The notes beneath the pieces were generated by a model that saw nothing but the letters and a program-made list of their open reading frames with translations, was not told the DNA's origin and did no database searches. Positions 45,517-54,457 of a stretch of DNA of 64,000 bases are shown here, in pieces. This DNA is from Gammaproteobacteria bacterium (GTDB lineage Bacteria; Pseudomonadota; Gammaproteobacteria; Eutrophobiales; Eutrophobiaceae): the NCBI GenBank assembly GCA_012103475.1, contig WLWS01000001.1, forward strand, positions 434,001 through 498,000. The letters are read 5' to 3'. Numbering within the stretch: the first letter of the stretch is position 1; each line of letters opens with the position of its first letter. The translations under genes were made by a program, and so were the position numbers.

Positions 45517-47688
45517 ATGTTAAATCGAAACACATTGATTATCCTAATTACCAGCCTGAGTCTGGCTGTGCCATTTTCGTCACAAGCGCAAGGTGTGCTG
45601 GAAGAAATTGTGGTCACTGCCGAATACAGAGAGGAGAACCTGCAGGAAGTCCCTGTCGCTGTTACCGCCTTCAGTGCTGACGAAATCACCCGCGCCGGTA
45701 TTGAAAATACCCAGGATTTTATCAACCTGACCCCGAACGTTACGCTTGATGACTCCTTCACACTGGGTAATACCTTTGTTCAGGTTCGCGGTGTCGCGCA
45801 GATTAACAATGCCGACTCCCCCATCGCCATTGTGGTCGACGGCGTGCCGCAGAACAATCAGAAGCAGTTCAAACAGGAGCTTTTCGATATGGAACGTATC
45901 GAAGTCCTGAAAGGGCCACAGGGTTCACTCTACGGTCGTAATGCTATCGGCGGCGCAATCAATATTGTCACCAAGGCCCCAACCAATGAACTCGAAGGTT
46001 TTGTTAAAGCGGGTTACGGCAATGGCGATGAGAAAAAATTCAGCGGTGGCCTGAGTGGTGCCATCATCGAAGACAAATTACTGTTCCGCGTAGCCGGTGC
46101 TTATAAGGATTTCGATGGTGTCGTCGATAACAACTTCCTCAATGAGAAAGTCGACTTTTATGAATCCAAAGACATTCGCGGCAAACTGATCTGGAATGCC
46201 ACTGACACTATCTCTGTTGAAGCACGTATAGCCTATTCCGATGCAGATGGTGGTTGCTGTAGTGATACCTTTATTTTCAACCCGGCAGTGGGTAATGCAC
46301 CTAACCCGGCTGGCATCTCCAATCCAAATGCAAATGAATATAATGAACCGTTTACGAACGTACTCGGCAAAACTGACAAACTGGAAAGCTTTGATGCTAC
46401 TTTCAAAGTGGATTGGCAGTTAGGGTCTGTTGATGCAACCTATATTTTTAATCACAGTGATCTTGAAGAAGAATACTTCGCCGACCTTGATTTCATCAAC
46501 GGCACCAGTGCCAGTCTGGCTTCTTTCTTCACCAATGTGTTTTTCGGAGGTAACCCGACAGGTGCAAACCAACAGCAGTTGTTAGATGTTGAATTCACCA
46601 GCCATGAATTGCGCTTTGCTTCGGCCGCGGATCAACGTCTGCGCTGGATTGCCGGTTTTTACTATCTGGGAACCGAGCGTCGTTTAACTACACTCGGAGA
46701 TTTCGATTTCACGCCATCGACACCAATATTTGATCGCAGCGCTTTTTCAGGTGTCGGCTTTGTGTCACTTGCAGAAGAAAATGACAACGATTCCTATGCC
46801 GTTTTCGGCCAGGTAGAGTATGACATTCATGATGACCTGGAACTGGCTGTCGGCTTGCGTTACGACTATGACCGTCGTCGTCACAACGGTGTTGTTGTCG
46901 GCACGCCGGTGACCACAGCTCCGAGAAAGTCTTTTGGTGACATTCAGCCGCGCGCGGTACTCACCAAGCGTTGGTCTGATGACTTATTGACCTATGTCAG
47001 CTATAGCCGCGGTTTCCGTTCCGGTGGATTTAATGGTCCCGCAATTGGCAGTCCAAAGTTTGAAGAAGAAACTCTGGATAACTTCGAAATCGGTGTGAAA
47101 TCTGATCTGATGGACGGTCGCCTGCGCTTAAACGCGTCTTTCTTTTATGGCATTAGCGATAACTTCCAATTCTTCTTTGTTGATCTGGTTACTGCTTCTC
47201 AGGTTATTGCCAACATCGAAGAAGTAGATATCTATGGCGGTGAAATTGAAGTTCAGGCTCTGCTTACTGATGACTGGTCTGTTTACGGTACTCTGGGTAT
47301 AACTGATACTGAAATTAAGGAATCAGTGGCCCGTCCACAGGATGAAGGTAACCGCACACCAAAGAACCAGAAATATTCACTAAACGTTGGTACACAGTAT
47401 GTACAGACTGTTGGCGATATAACCGGTCGTCTGCGTGTTGACTACGAGCATCGTGGTCGTAAGTACTGGCACCCTGATAACAACAACTCCATGGATCCTT
47501 TCGGTCTGCTAAATGCCCGGCTGAGTTTCGAGACCGAAAACATCATTCTGTCAGTCTGGGGTAAGAACATCGGTGATACTTCTTACTGGCAGGACTACAA
47601 CGCCGCCGGCTTCTCAGGTGCTTTCGGCGATATCGGTTTCCTCGCCAGAGGCCGCACCTACGGCGTAGATGTGGAATATCGTTTCTAG
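45517..47688 (+). CDS. TonB-dependent outer-membrane receptor
   Basis: A 723-residue receptor from the ATG at 45517, behind GGAGGAG. The signal peptide ends near SSQAQG. A TonB-box-like segment EEIVVTAEYREENLQ is followed by the plug (VPVAVTAFSADEITRAG, VLKGPQGSLYGRNAIGGAIN) and a long beta barrel closing with VDVEYRF. The type is the IVVTA receptor group abundant in sphingomonads and marine gammaproteobacteria, which takes up many organic compounds besides iron chelates. Embedded in the cluster, it probably imports the substrate that the hydantoinase-type enzymes open. Confidence 0.95.
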   Translation: MLNRNTLIILITSLSLAVPFSSQAQGVLEEIVVTAEYREENLQEVPVAVTAFSADEITRAGIENTQDFINLTPNVTLDDSFTLGNTFVQVRGVAQINNADSPIAIVVDGVPQNNQKQFKQELFDMERIEVLKGPQGSLYGRNAIGGAINIVTKAPTNELEGFVKAGYGNGDEKKFSGGLSGAIIEDKLLFRVAGAYKDFDGVVDNNFLNEKVDFYESKDIRGKLIWNATDTISVEARIAYSDADGGCCSDTFIFNPAVGNAPNPAGISNPNANEYNEPFTNVLGKTDKLESFDATFKVDWQLGSVDATYIFNHSDLEEEYFADLDFINGTSASLASFFTNVFFGGNPTGANQQQLLDVEFTSHELRFASAADQRLRWIAGFYYLGTERRLTTLGDFDFTPSTPIFDRSAFSGVGFVSLAEENDNDSYAVFGQVEYDIHDDLELAVGLRYDYDRRRHNGVVVGTPVTTAPRKSFGDIQPRAVLTKRWSDDLLTYVSYSRGFRSGGFNGPAIGSPKFEEETLDNFEIGVKSDLMDGRLRLNASFFYGISDNFQFFFVDLVTASQVIANIEEVDIYGGEIEVQALLTDDWSVYGTLGITDTEIKESVARPQDEGNRTPKNQKYSLNVGTQYVQTVGDITGRLRVDYEHRGRKYWHPDNNNSMDPFGLLNARLSFETENIILSVWGKNIGDTSYWQDYNAAGFSGAFGDIGFLARGRTYGVDVEYRF

Positions 47689-47712
47689 TTAACAGGTAAG
47701 AAGGCTGCTGAG

Positions 47713-48453
47713 GTGACACATCACATTCGTATAGTGACACCGATAGTCAGCGAACTTTTTACTGAAGCACAATTGCAGCCGTATGCCAGAGATGGCATAC
47801 GGCTTTCTCATTCCAAACTTGATAAAGGTCCGGCATCGATTGAATCGGCGTTCGATGAAGCGCTTGCGCAGCCGGACACACTCATTAAAATCCTTGAAGC
47901 TGAAGCAGAAGGCTGTGATGCCGTAGTCATCAACTGTCTCGGCGATCCGGCTCTAAGTCCTGCTCGCGAAATCGTCAATATTCCTGTCGTCGGCCCCTGT
48001 CAGTCGGCCATGCATCTGGCCAATATGCTCGGTGACAACTTCGCGATAGTGTCAGTCCTCGACAATGTGCGTCTCTTACTTGAACACCTTGGCGCCAAGT
48101 ATGGCTTAAGCGAGCGCTACGTGGGTTTTGATTATGTAAATATTTCTGTATTGGATCTTGAATCTGATATGGATGCTCTGATTGATTCACTCACGGAAAA
48201 ATCGATTCCCTTAATAAAGGACAATAAGGCCAATTCAATCATACTCGGCTGTACCGGCATGCTTGGCTGTGCTCAAGGTATTCGCCAGCGTCTCTTAGCA
48301 GAAGGTCTTGATGTACCTGTTATCGATCCACTGGTAGCCGCTATTCAAATGGCCGAAGCCATGATCAACAGCGACCTCAGCCATTCACGGCATGCTTACC
48401 AGACACCGCCGCCAAAAGACATTGTTGGCTACTCCTTTCCTCCAAAAAAATAA
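47713..48453 (+). CDS. Asp/Glu/hydantoin racemase family protein
   Basis: A 246-residue protein, GTG start, with the two pseudo-symmetric halves of the racemase fold. The first catalytic cysteine lies in VVINCLGDPAL and the second in IILGCTGMLGC. Both are required for two-base racemisation, and the sequence fits hydantoin racemase and AroM/maleate isomerase relatives. In hydantoin pathways this enzyme interconverts D- and L-5-substituted hydantoins ahead of stereoselective ring opening, which fits its neighbours. It contains a strong hairpin in its first 30 codons. Confidence 0.85.
   Translation: MTHHIRIVTPIVSELFTEAQLQPYARDGIRLSHSKLDKGPASIESAFDEALAQPDTLIKILEAEAEGCDAVVINCLGDPALSPAREIVNIPVVGPCQSAMHLANMLGDNFAIVSVLDNVRLLLEHLGAKYGLSERYVGFDYVNISVLDLESDMDALIDSLTEKSIPLIKDNKANSIILGCTGMLGCAQGIRQRLLAEGLDVPVIDPLVAAIQMAEAMINSDLSHSRHAYQTPPPKDIVGYSFPPKK
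47778..47803 (+). terminator. Terminator-like hairpin inside the racemase gene
   Basis: GCCGTATGCC and GGCATACGGC form a perfect 10-bp stem around AGAGAT, followed by TTTCTC. It lies within codons 22-31 of the racemase gene, just downstream of the TonB receptor gene. It could lower transcription of the enzymes relative to the receptor, or be a chance of codon use. A perfect 10-bp inverted repeat is unlikely by chance at one given site. Confidence 0.45.
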
Positions 48454-48461
48454 AATAGAAA

Positions 48462-49520
48462 GTGACGAACTACAAACAGGTAATTTACCAAAAATTTGAT
48501 TTCGAAAACCCGCACACGGTTCACGAGTTGAGTGAGACAACACTTCCCGACATCGTGCCGGACGATAAAGTCATTGTACGCATGATTTGTGCTCCTATTC
48601 ACCCATGCGATACGCTTTGTGCCATGGGAGTCGTTAATGGCGTGGAATTTCCCTGTGTCGGTGGTGCGGAAGGCGTCGGCGTAATCGAACAAGTCGGTAA
48701 AGATCTACAGGACAGATGGCAAAGCGGTCAGCGCGTCCACGTTGCTGCCAATTACCTGTTTGGCGAGTGGACTAACTGGAACGGGGTATGGAGTGAGTAT
48801 CTGCTTTGCCCGGACAACGCGATGATGGCAGTCCCTGACGGTGTTGCAGATGACCTTGCTGCCCAGTTCATGGTTAATCCACTGACAGCATATGCCATGG
48901 TGAAAGAATTCGGTCTTGGACCCGGGAAGACCCTGATGCAGACCGCTGCGGCCTCTGTACTTGGCAAAATAATGATTCGACTTGGTCAAATCTATGACTT
49001 TGACACAATCAACATTGTTTGCCGGCAGGAAAGTGCTGACGAATTACGCGAAGAATTTGGTATCGACACAGTCTACGTATATGACGGCTCAGTGGAGTCA
49101 GCAAAGCAAATGAAGCAGGCTATTGCCAGTGATTTTCCAGACAGGAGTATAGATTATTGTATCGAAGCCGTTGGCGGCGACACATTGCGAATTTGTCTTG
49201 AGATGCTCGGGCCGAATGGAGAATTGTACATATACGGCTCAATGACCGGTGATGTGACAATTCAGTTAAACACGGTCGCCGATATCGTCATGAAAAATAA
49301 TGCTTTGAAAGGCTGGTCCTCTCAGGAAACCTGGATGCGTCAAACCAGCGATGAAGAAAAACATAGATGCATAAACGAATTATGGGAATTATTCCAGAGC
49401 GGTAAATTGACTATGCCAGAGTCTGGACAACGTTTTACTTTGAGCCAGATTAAAGACGCCATGGTCGCCTCCTGCGCCCCGGGTCGTAGCGGTAAAATAA
49501 TGCTCGATTGCCGGGCCTGA
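48462..49520 (+). CDS. MDR family NADPH reductase (MECR/quinone-oxidoreductase-like)
   Basis: A 352-residue medium-chain dehydrogenase/reductase with a GTG start, nine bases after the racemase stop. It shows RMICAPIHPCDTLCAMG, FPCVGGAEGVGVIEQVG, LMVNPLTAYAMV-like FMVNPLTAYAMVKEF, and a cofactor region TAAASVLGKIMIRLGQ that departs from the usual GxGxxG. The pattern resembles mitochondrial-type enoyl-thioester reductases, which lack structural zinc. It may reduce an enone formed in this pathway. The substrate is unknown. Confidence 0.8.
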   Translation: MTNYKQVIYQKFDFENPHTVHELSETTLPDIVPDDKVIVRMICAPIHPCDTLCAMGVVNGVEFPCVGGAEGVGVIEQVGKDLQDRWQSGQRVHVAANYLFGEWTNWNGVWSEYLLCPDNAMMAVPDGVADDLAAQFMVNPLTAYAMVKEFGLGPGKTLMQTAAASVLGKIMIRLGQIYDFDTINIVCRQESADELREEFGIDTVYVYDGSVESAKQMKQAIASDFPDRSIDYCIEAVGGDTLRICLEMLGPNGELYIYGSMTGDVTIQLNTVADIVMKNNALKGWSSQETWMRQTSDEEKHRCINELWELFQSGKLTMPESGQRFTLSQIKDAMVASCAPGRSGKIMLDCRA

Positions 49521-49527
49521 AAACGAA

Positions 49528-51204
49528 ATGAATAAAGACTACTTTACCAATGAAGTCATCAAAGACGCCCTCGTTGCGCTTGGCGAAGAAATGTTCAATG
49601 CCATGATCCGCACCAGCATGAGCCCGATCATATACGAGAGTAATGATTTTGCCGTGGGTGCCTGCGATGCCAGAGGCAACCTGCTGGCACAGGGAAATGG
49701 CGTCACTGCCTTTCTGGCTATGCTCGATACCGCTGTTGTCTCCACTCTGGAAAAATATCCGAATAAAGGTGATATCAATGATGGTGATATTTTTATTGCC
49801 AATATCCCTTACGAAGGTGGCGGCTCACACCTCTCGGATGTAGTCATCATCTGCCCGGTATTTTTTGAAAATGAACTCGTCGCGTTTACCGTAAACAAGG
49901 CCCACTGGACTGAAGTTGGCGGTGCTGAACCGGGTTCTGTGTCTACACGTTCAACCGAGATATATCAGGAAGGTCTGCAGTTTAATTTCCTCAAACTGTT
50001 TGAGGCCGGAAAAATGAATAGCGCCTTAGAAGGCATCATTCGCAGCAACGTGCGTCTGCCTGATAGCACCATGGGTGATCTGCATGCGGGTGTTGCCGCA
50101 GCCAGAGTTGGCGCCAATCGGATCATCGAACTTTTTGCAAAATACGATAAAGACAATGTTCTTTATGCCATGGAGGATCTGCTCGACTATGGCGAACGCA
50201 TGACCCGCGCCGAGCTGAAAAAACTACCAAAGGGTGAGTTTTACGCAGAAGATATTGTCGAAGATGACGGTCTTGGCAATGGCCCCTTTAAAATTTGTGC
50301 AAAAGTCACCATCACTGACGAGAAGGTTCTGGTCGACTATAGCGGTACCGATCCGCAGGTCCCCGGTCCCTTCAACTGTTCCTTCACCGGCCTTGTCACC
50401 GGTGCGCGTTGCATCTTCAAGGCCATCACCAATCCGGAAATACCCGCCAACGGCGGCTGCTTTCGCTTACTTGAAGTGACCTGCCCGGAAGGCACAATAA
50501 TCAGTGCTGTGGCTCCAGCACCCGTTTCCATTTATTACGAAGCTCTCATTGCCGCAATCGATGTGATGTGGAAAGCCATGGCACCAGTTGTGCCAGACAG
50601 ACTTCCTGCCGGACACCAGCGTAGTGTTGGCGCTACCTTTGTCAGCGGCATTCACCCGGACACAAAACAATTCTTCGTCATGGGCGAACCACTTGTCGGC
50701 GGCTGGGGCGCTTCCACTGAACTCGACGGAGACAACGGCCAGTTTTGTTGCGGCAACGGCGAAACCTTTAACATCCCGATTGAGCTATTCGAAACCCGTT
50801 ACGGCATACAAGTTGATCAATATGGCTTTCACAACCAGAACGGCGGTGCAGGAGAAAAACGTGGTGGTAAGGGCGTCGTACTCGACTATCGCATCACCTC
50901 CGATGAAGCCTATTTTACCTACGCCGCCACCAGAACCGAATCCAAGCCCTGGTCTATGCAGGGCGGCGATGAAGGCTCAAACAACTACGCCGAAATTCAC
51001 AGACACGATGGTGATATCGAACGTCATCATATGTGTACTACGGTGCCAGTAAAGAAAGACGAGGTGATACGCATTTTCACCGGTACCGGTGGCGGCGTAG
51101 GCGACCCGAAAAAGAGACCTGAGGAAAGTATCAAGACCGATATTAAAAACGGCTACATCACTGAAGAACAGGCTCGTTCCGATTACGGGTTTAATACAGG
51201 ATGA
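49528..51204 (+). CDS. HyuB-type hydantoinase/oxoprolinase subunit, copy 1
   Basis: A 558-residue HyuB-domain protein: IKDALVALGEEMFNAMIRTS, SPIIYESNDFAVGACDARGN, GDIFIANIPYEGGGSHLSD, NKAHWTEVGGAEPGS and GGVGDPKKRPEESIKTDI are the usual signatures, including metal-ligand candidates His and Asp in the central blocks. HyuB is the ring-opening amidohydrolase partner of ATP-dependent HyuA. It overlaps the PLP-enzyme gene by four bases and is only distantly similar to the second HyuB at 54457, so they are not a recent duplication. Confidence 0.92.
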   Translation: MNKDYFTNEVIKDALVALGEEMFNAMIRTSMSPIIYESNDFAVGACDARGNLLAQGNGVTAFLAMLDTAVVSTLEKYPNKGDINDGDIFIANIPYEGGGSHLSDVVIICPVFFENELVAFTVNKAHWTEVGGAEPGSVSTRSTEIYQEGLQFNFLKLFEAGKMNSALEGIIRSNVRLPDSTMGDLHAGVAAARVGANRIIELFAKYDKDNVLYAMEDLLDYGERMTRAELKKLPKGEFYAEDIVEDDGLGNGPFKICAKVTITDEKVLVDYSGTDPQVPGPFNCSFTGLVTGARCIFKAITNPEIPANGGCFRLLEVTCPEGTIISAVAPAPVSIYYEALIAAIDVMWKAMAPVVPDRLPAGHQRSVGATFVSGIHPDTKQFFVMGEPLVGGWGASTELDGDNGQFCCGNGETFNIPIELFETRYGIQVDQYGFHNQNGGAGEKRGGKGVVLDYRITSDEAYFTYAATRTESKPWSMQGGDEGSNNYAEIHRHDGDIERHHMCTTVPVKKDEVIRIFTGTGGGVGDPKKRPEESIKTDIKNGYITEEQARSDYGFNTG

Positions 51205-52406
51205 CCTCCCGTCACTACAACTTCGACACAACTACTGAACGTAAAGACCCGAACGCCGTAGCTCAACACGGCTTCAAAAGCTATATCTTCACAGAAGCTC
51301 AGGTCGCGGAGTTCAGCTACCCTGACGAAGAACTGATCCCATTATGGATTGCCGACATGGCCTTCCCGGCGGCTCCGGAAATTGTAGAAGCCATAAAACA
51401 GCGTCTGGATAACCCCATCTTCGGTTACACCAAAATCCTCGACGACAGTTTTTATAGAGCATTCGTAAACTGGACCCGTTCCCGTTACGGATGGGAGTTT
51501 GCACAGGAAGAATTACTCACGACCTCTGGCGTCATTCCCGCACTTTACAGTCTGATCGAATACATTTGCGAAGCCGACGACAAAGTCATTACCTTTACTC
51601 CGGCCTACTCCTATTTCAAACGCTCCGCCGACTATCACAACATCGACATCGTCTATTCGACCCTGCTTAATGAGCAAAATGAGTATCGTATGGACTTTAA
51701 TGATTTCAGGAAGAAAGCCAGCGATCCGAAAGTAAAAGTCTGCATCTTCTGTCATCCCCATAATCCAACAGGACGCTTATGGACGGAAGAGGAACTGCTC
51801 GATTTCGGCAATATCTGTATTGAGAACAATATCACCGTTATATCCGATGAAATCCATTGCGACATAACGCGGGCAGGGGTAGTCCACACGCCACTGGCCA
51901 AGCTCTTTCCTGATGCCGATAACATCATTACCTGCATGGCTCCCAGTAAAACTTTTAATCTGGCTGGTTTCCTGTTCGCCAATGTCATCATTCCGGATGA
52001 GAAGCTGCGCCGGCTATGGAAACGAAAACATTATCTTTTCGAAAACCCGCTAAGCCTGGCCGCCGCACAGGCCGCCTACGAAGAAGGTGGCTCCTGGCTT
52101 AGTGAGCTGAGCACTTATCTGGATAATAATTTTGAGTTCGTCAAAAAAACTCTGGCAAAACAATTGCCAAAGGCCGTCTTCAAAGTGCCCGAAGCCACCT
52201 ACTTTGCCTGGCTGGACATGCGAGCCTATTTTCCAGAAAAAGAAAACCTGACCTACTACTTTGCAAAACATACCGGCGTTATCATCGAAGGCGGCAATAT
52301 GTTCGTTGCCGACGCCGAAGGCTTTATGAGAATTAATCTGGCTTGCCCTCAATCTGTACTAAAGCAAGCTTTAGAGAGAATTTGTAATCACTGTCAAACA
52401 ATGTAG
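51201..52406 (+). CDS. MalY/PatB-type PLP enzyme (C-S lyase or aminotransferase)
   Basis: A 401-residue fold-type I enzyme. The MalY/PatB features are LIPLWIADMAFPAAPEIVEA near the N-terminus, YVNW-like FVNWTRSRYGWEF, FCHPHNPTGRLWTEEEL, SDEIHCDIT, and the PLP lysine Lys250 in MAPSKTFNLAGF. The family has cystathionine beta-lyase (C-S lyase) activity, which yields a thiol, ammonia and pyruvate. Its coupling to HyuB at both ends of the gene suggests that it acts on the amino acid released by ring hydrolysis. This is the main reason to suspect a sulfur-containing substrate. Confidence 0.9.
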   Translation: MTSRHYNFDTTTERKDPNAVAQHGFKSYIFTEAQVAEFSYPDEELIPLWIADMAFPAAPEIVEAIKQRLDNPIFGYTKILDDSFYRAFVNWTRSRYGWEFAQEELLTTSGVIPALYSLIEYICEADDKVITFTPAYSYFKRSADYHNIDIVYSTLLNEQNEYRMDFNDFRKKASDPKVKVCIFCHPHNPTGRLWTEEELLDFGNICIENNITVISDEIHCDITRAGVVHTPLAKLFPDADNIITCMAPSKTFNLAGFLFANVIIPDEKLRRLWKRKHYLFENPLSLAAAQAAYEEGGSWLSELSTYLDNNFEFVKKTLAKQLPKAVFKVPEATYFAWLDMRAYFPEKENLTYYFAKHTGVIIEGGNMFVADAEGFMRINLACPQSVLKQALERICNHCQTM

Positions 52407-52414
52407 AAAGCAAT

Positions 52415-54457
52415 ATGGCAAAAAGAATCGGCGTAGACATCGGCGGCACCTTTACCGACTTACTCTTCTATGATGATAAGACGAACTCTTATATAGTCGA
52501 GAAAGTACCCACCGTGCCCGATCACCCGGAGCAGGGCTGCCTGAATGCAGTCAATCTGGCTGTCTCCGAAGATCTACTGCAAGAAAGCGAGTATTTCCTG
52601 CACGGCACGACGGTCGGAATCAACGCCTTACTTGAAAGAAAAGGCGCCAAAGTCGGCTTACTGGCAACAACCGGCTTTCGTGACATTCTCGAAATAAGAC
52701 GGGGCGACCGCGCCGAGATGTACAACCTCATCTGGACGCCACCACCACCCATCGTACCCAGACACCTTCGTCTGCCGGTAAATGAAAGAACCATGGCCGA
52801 TGGTTCGATTCACCTTCCGATTAATGATGACGATGTGCTTGAGGCTTTAAAGGTATTTGAAGAGGAAGGCGCGGACAGTATTGCGGTTACTTACCTGCAT
52901 TCCTACGTAAACCCGGAACATGAACTGAGAACGGAAACGTTGTTAAGAGAAGCCGGTTTTGAGGGCGCGATTTCTTTATCGCACAAAGTCTCGGGAGAGT
53001 TCCGCGAATACGAGCGCACCACGACAACCGCTGTCGATGCCTTTGTACGTAAACGCATGCAGAATTACATGAGCCAGCTGGAAAGTGATCTTGGCGATAA
53101 AGGTTTCAAGGGTCATTGCCTGATCACACGTTCCGGTAGCGGCTGCATGACTTTTGCTGAAGCCGAGGCTCGTCCTTTTGAAACCATCATGTCCGGCCCG
53201 GTTGCCGGTGCTGAAGGTGCGGCTGAACTGGCACGAGCCTTACAGCTGGGTGATTTGATTACCGCTGATGTGGGCGGTACCAGTTTCGATACCTGTCTCA
53301 TTATCAACGGCCGGCCCCAACTGCTCTATCAGGGCATCGTCGAAGGGCTGCCCCTGCAAACACCCTGGGTCGATGTGCGCTCCATCGGTGCCGGTGGTGG
53401 TTCCATCGCCCATGTCGATGCCGGTGGTCTGTTACGTGTCGGCCCGCAAAGCGCAGGTTCGGTTCCCGGCCCCGCCTGTTACTCGCGCGGTGGCGAAGAG
53501 GCAACGGTCACTGATGCCGCCTTCTACCTTGGCATGCTCGGCGAGGGAGAACTGGCTTCGAACGTGAAACTGGACCGGACTAAGGCAGAAGCCGCCATCG
53601 CAAAAGTAGCCGCGCAACTGGGGATGAGTAATGAGAATTGCGCCCGCGGCATTGTTCGTATTGCCTGCGCCAGCATGTCAGAGACCATCAGAGAAATTAC
53701 GATTGAACAAGGTAACGATCCTAGAAACATGAGTCTGTTGGCTTTTGGTGGCGCCGGACCTTTGCTTGCCTCATTAATGGCGGAAGAACTCGACATCACC
53801 AATATCATCGTACCGCCCTATGCCGGTAATTTCTCCGCCTGGGGTCTGCTTGGTGCCGATCTACTACGCGCCACCGCCCGCAGTCATATTTTGCCAGTAA
53901 GCAAAGAAAACATTATTAAGGCGAACAGCATTCTCGATGAACTCTTCTCCGAACTGGAAAGTCGAGATAATGCCTATGATGCCAACAAGTGGGTAAAGGA
54001 AATCGCCATCGACATGCGCTATCGTGGCCAGGAGCACTCGATGACCATACAACCCGATATTAAAAAAGGCCGGATTAGCAATAGTGCCGATGAGCTACAA
54101 CAGGCCTTCGTTGATGCTTACGAAAACAGCTTCGGCGGTTCCCTGGAGACCACCACCGAGATTGTCTCCCTGCGCGCCACTCTGCGACAGACCCTTCCCG
54201 CCAGAAAATACAGCAGAGCCGACTATACTGATAGTAATACAGAAGAAAACAAAAGCTTGCAGGCCTACTCCTTCCACAAAAACGAATGGATGGAATTCAA
54301 ACTCTATCAACGCGCTGCACTCGAAAGCAGCAGGACATACGAAGGTCCTGCGATAGTAAGTGAGCAAACAACCACAATTTACATAGACAGCAATGACTCT
54401 TTCACCAGTCTTGATGATGGTTGTTTGCTAATCAATCACAGTGGAGGTGCAAACTGA
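52415..54457 (+). CDS. Full-length HyuA-type hydantoinase/oxoprolinase subunit
   Basis: A 680-residue protein with the ASKHA motifs RIGVDIGGTFTDLLFYD (residues 4-20) and ITADVGGTSFDTCLI near residue 281. Other blocks are FLHGTTVGINALLERKGAKVG, GAGGGSIAHVDAGGLLRVGP and FGGAGPLLASLMAEEL, and the C-terminal domain has MRYRGQEHSM. It is the ATP-dependent half of an N-methylhydantoinase or 5-oxoprolinase type enzyme. It shares one base with the following HyuB gene (TGATG), so this A and B are made together. Confidence 0.94.
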   Translation: MAKRIGVDIGGTFTDLLFYDDKTNSYIVEKVPTVPDHPEQGCLNAVNLAVSEDLLQESEYFLHGTTVGINALLERKGAKVGLLATTGFRDILEIRRGDRAEMYNLIWTPPPPIVPRHLRLPVNERTMADGSIHLPINDDDVLEALKVFEEEGADSIAVTYLHSYVNPEHELRTETLLREAGFEGAISLSHKVSGEFREYERTTTTAVDAFVRKRMQNYMSQLESDLGDKGFKGHCLITRSGSGCMTFAEAEARPFETIMSGPVAGAEGAAELARALQLGDLITADVGGTSFDTCLIINGRPQLLYQGIVEGLPLQTPWVDVRSIGAGGGSIAHVDAGGLLRVGPQSAGSVPGPACYSRGGEEATVTDAAFYLGMLGEGELASNVKLDRTKAEAAIAKVAAQLGMSNENCARGIVRIACASMSETIREITIEQGNDPRNMSLLAFGGAGPLLASLMAEELDITNIIVPPYAGNFSAWGLLGADLLRATARSHILPVSKENIIKANSILDELFSELESRDNAYDANKWVKEIAIDMRYRGQEHSMTIQPDIKKGRISNSADELQQAFVDAYENSFGGSLETTTEIVSLRATLRQTLPARKYSRADYTDSNTEENKSLQAYSFHKNEWMEFKLYQRAALESSRTYEGPAIVSEQTTTIYIDSNDSFTSLDDGCLLINHSGGAN

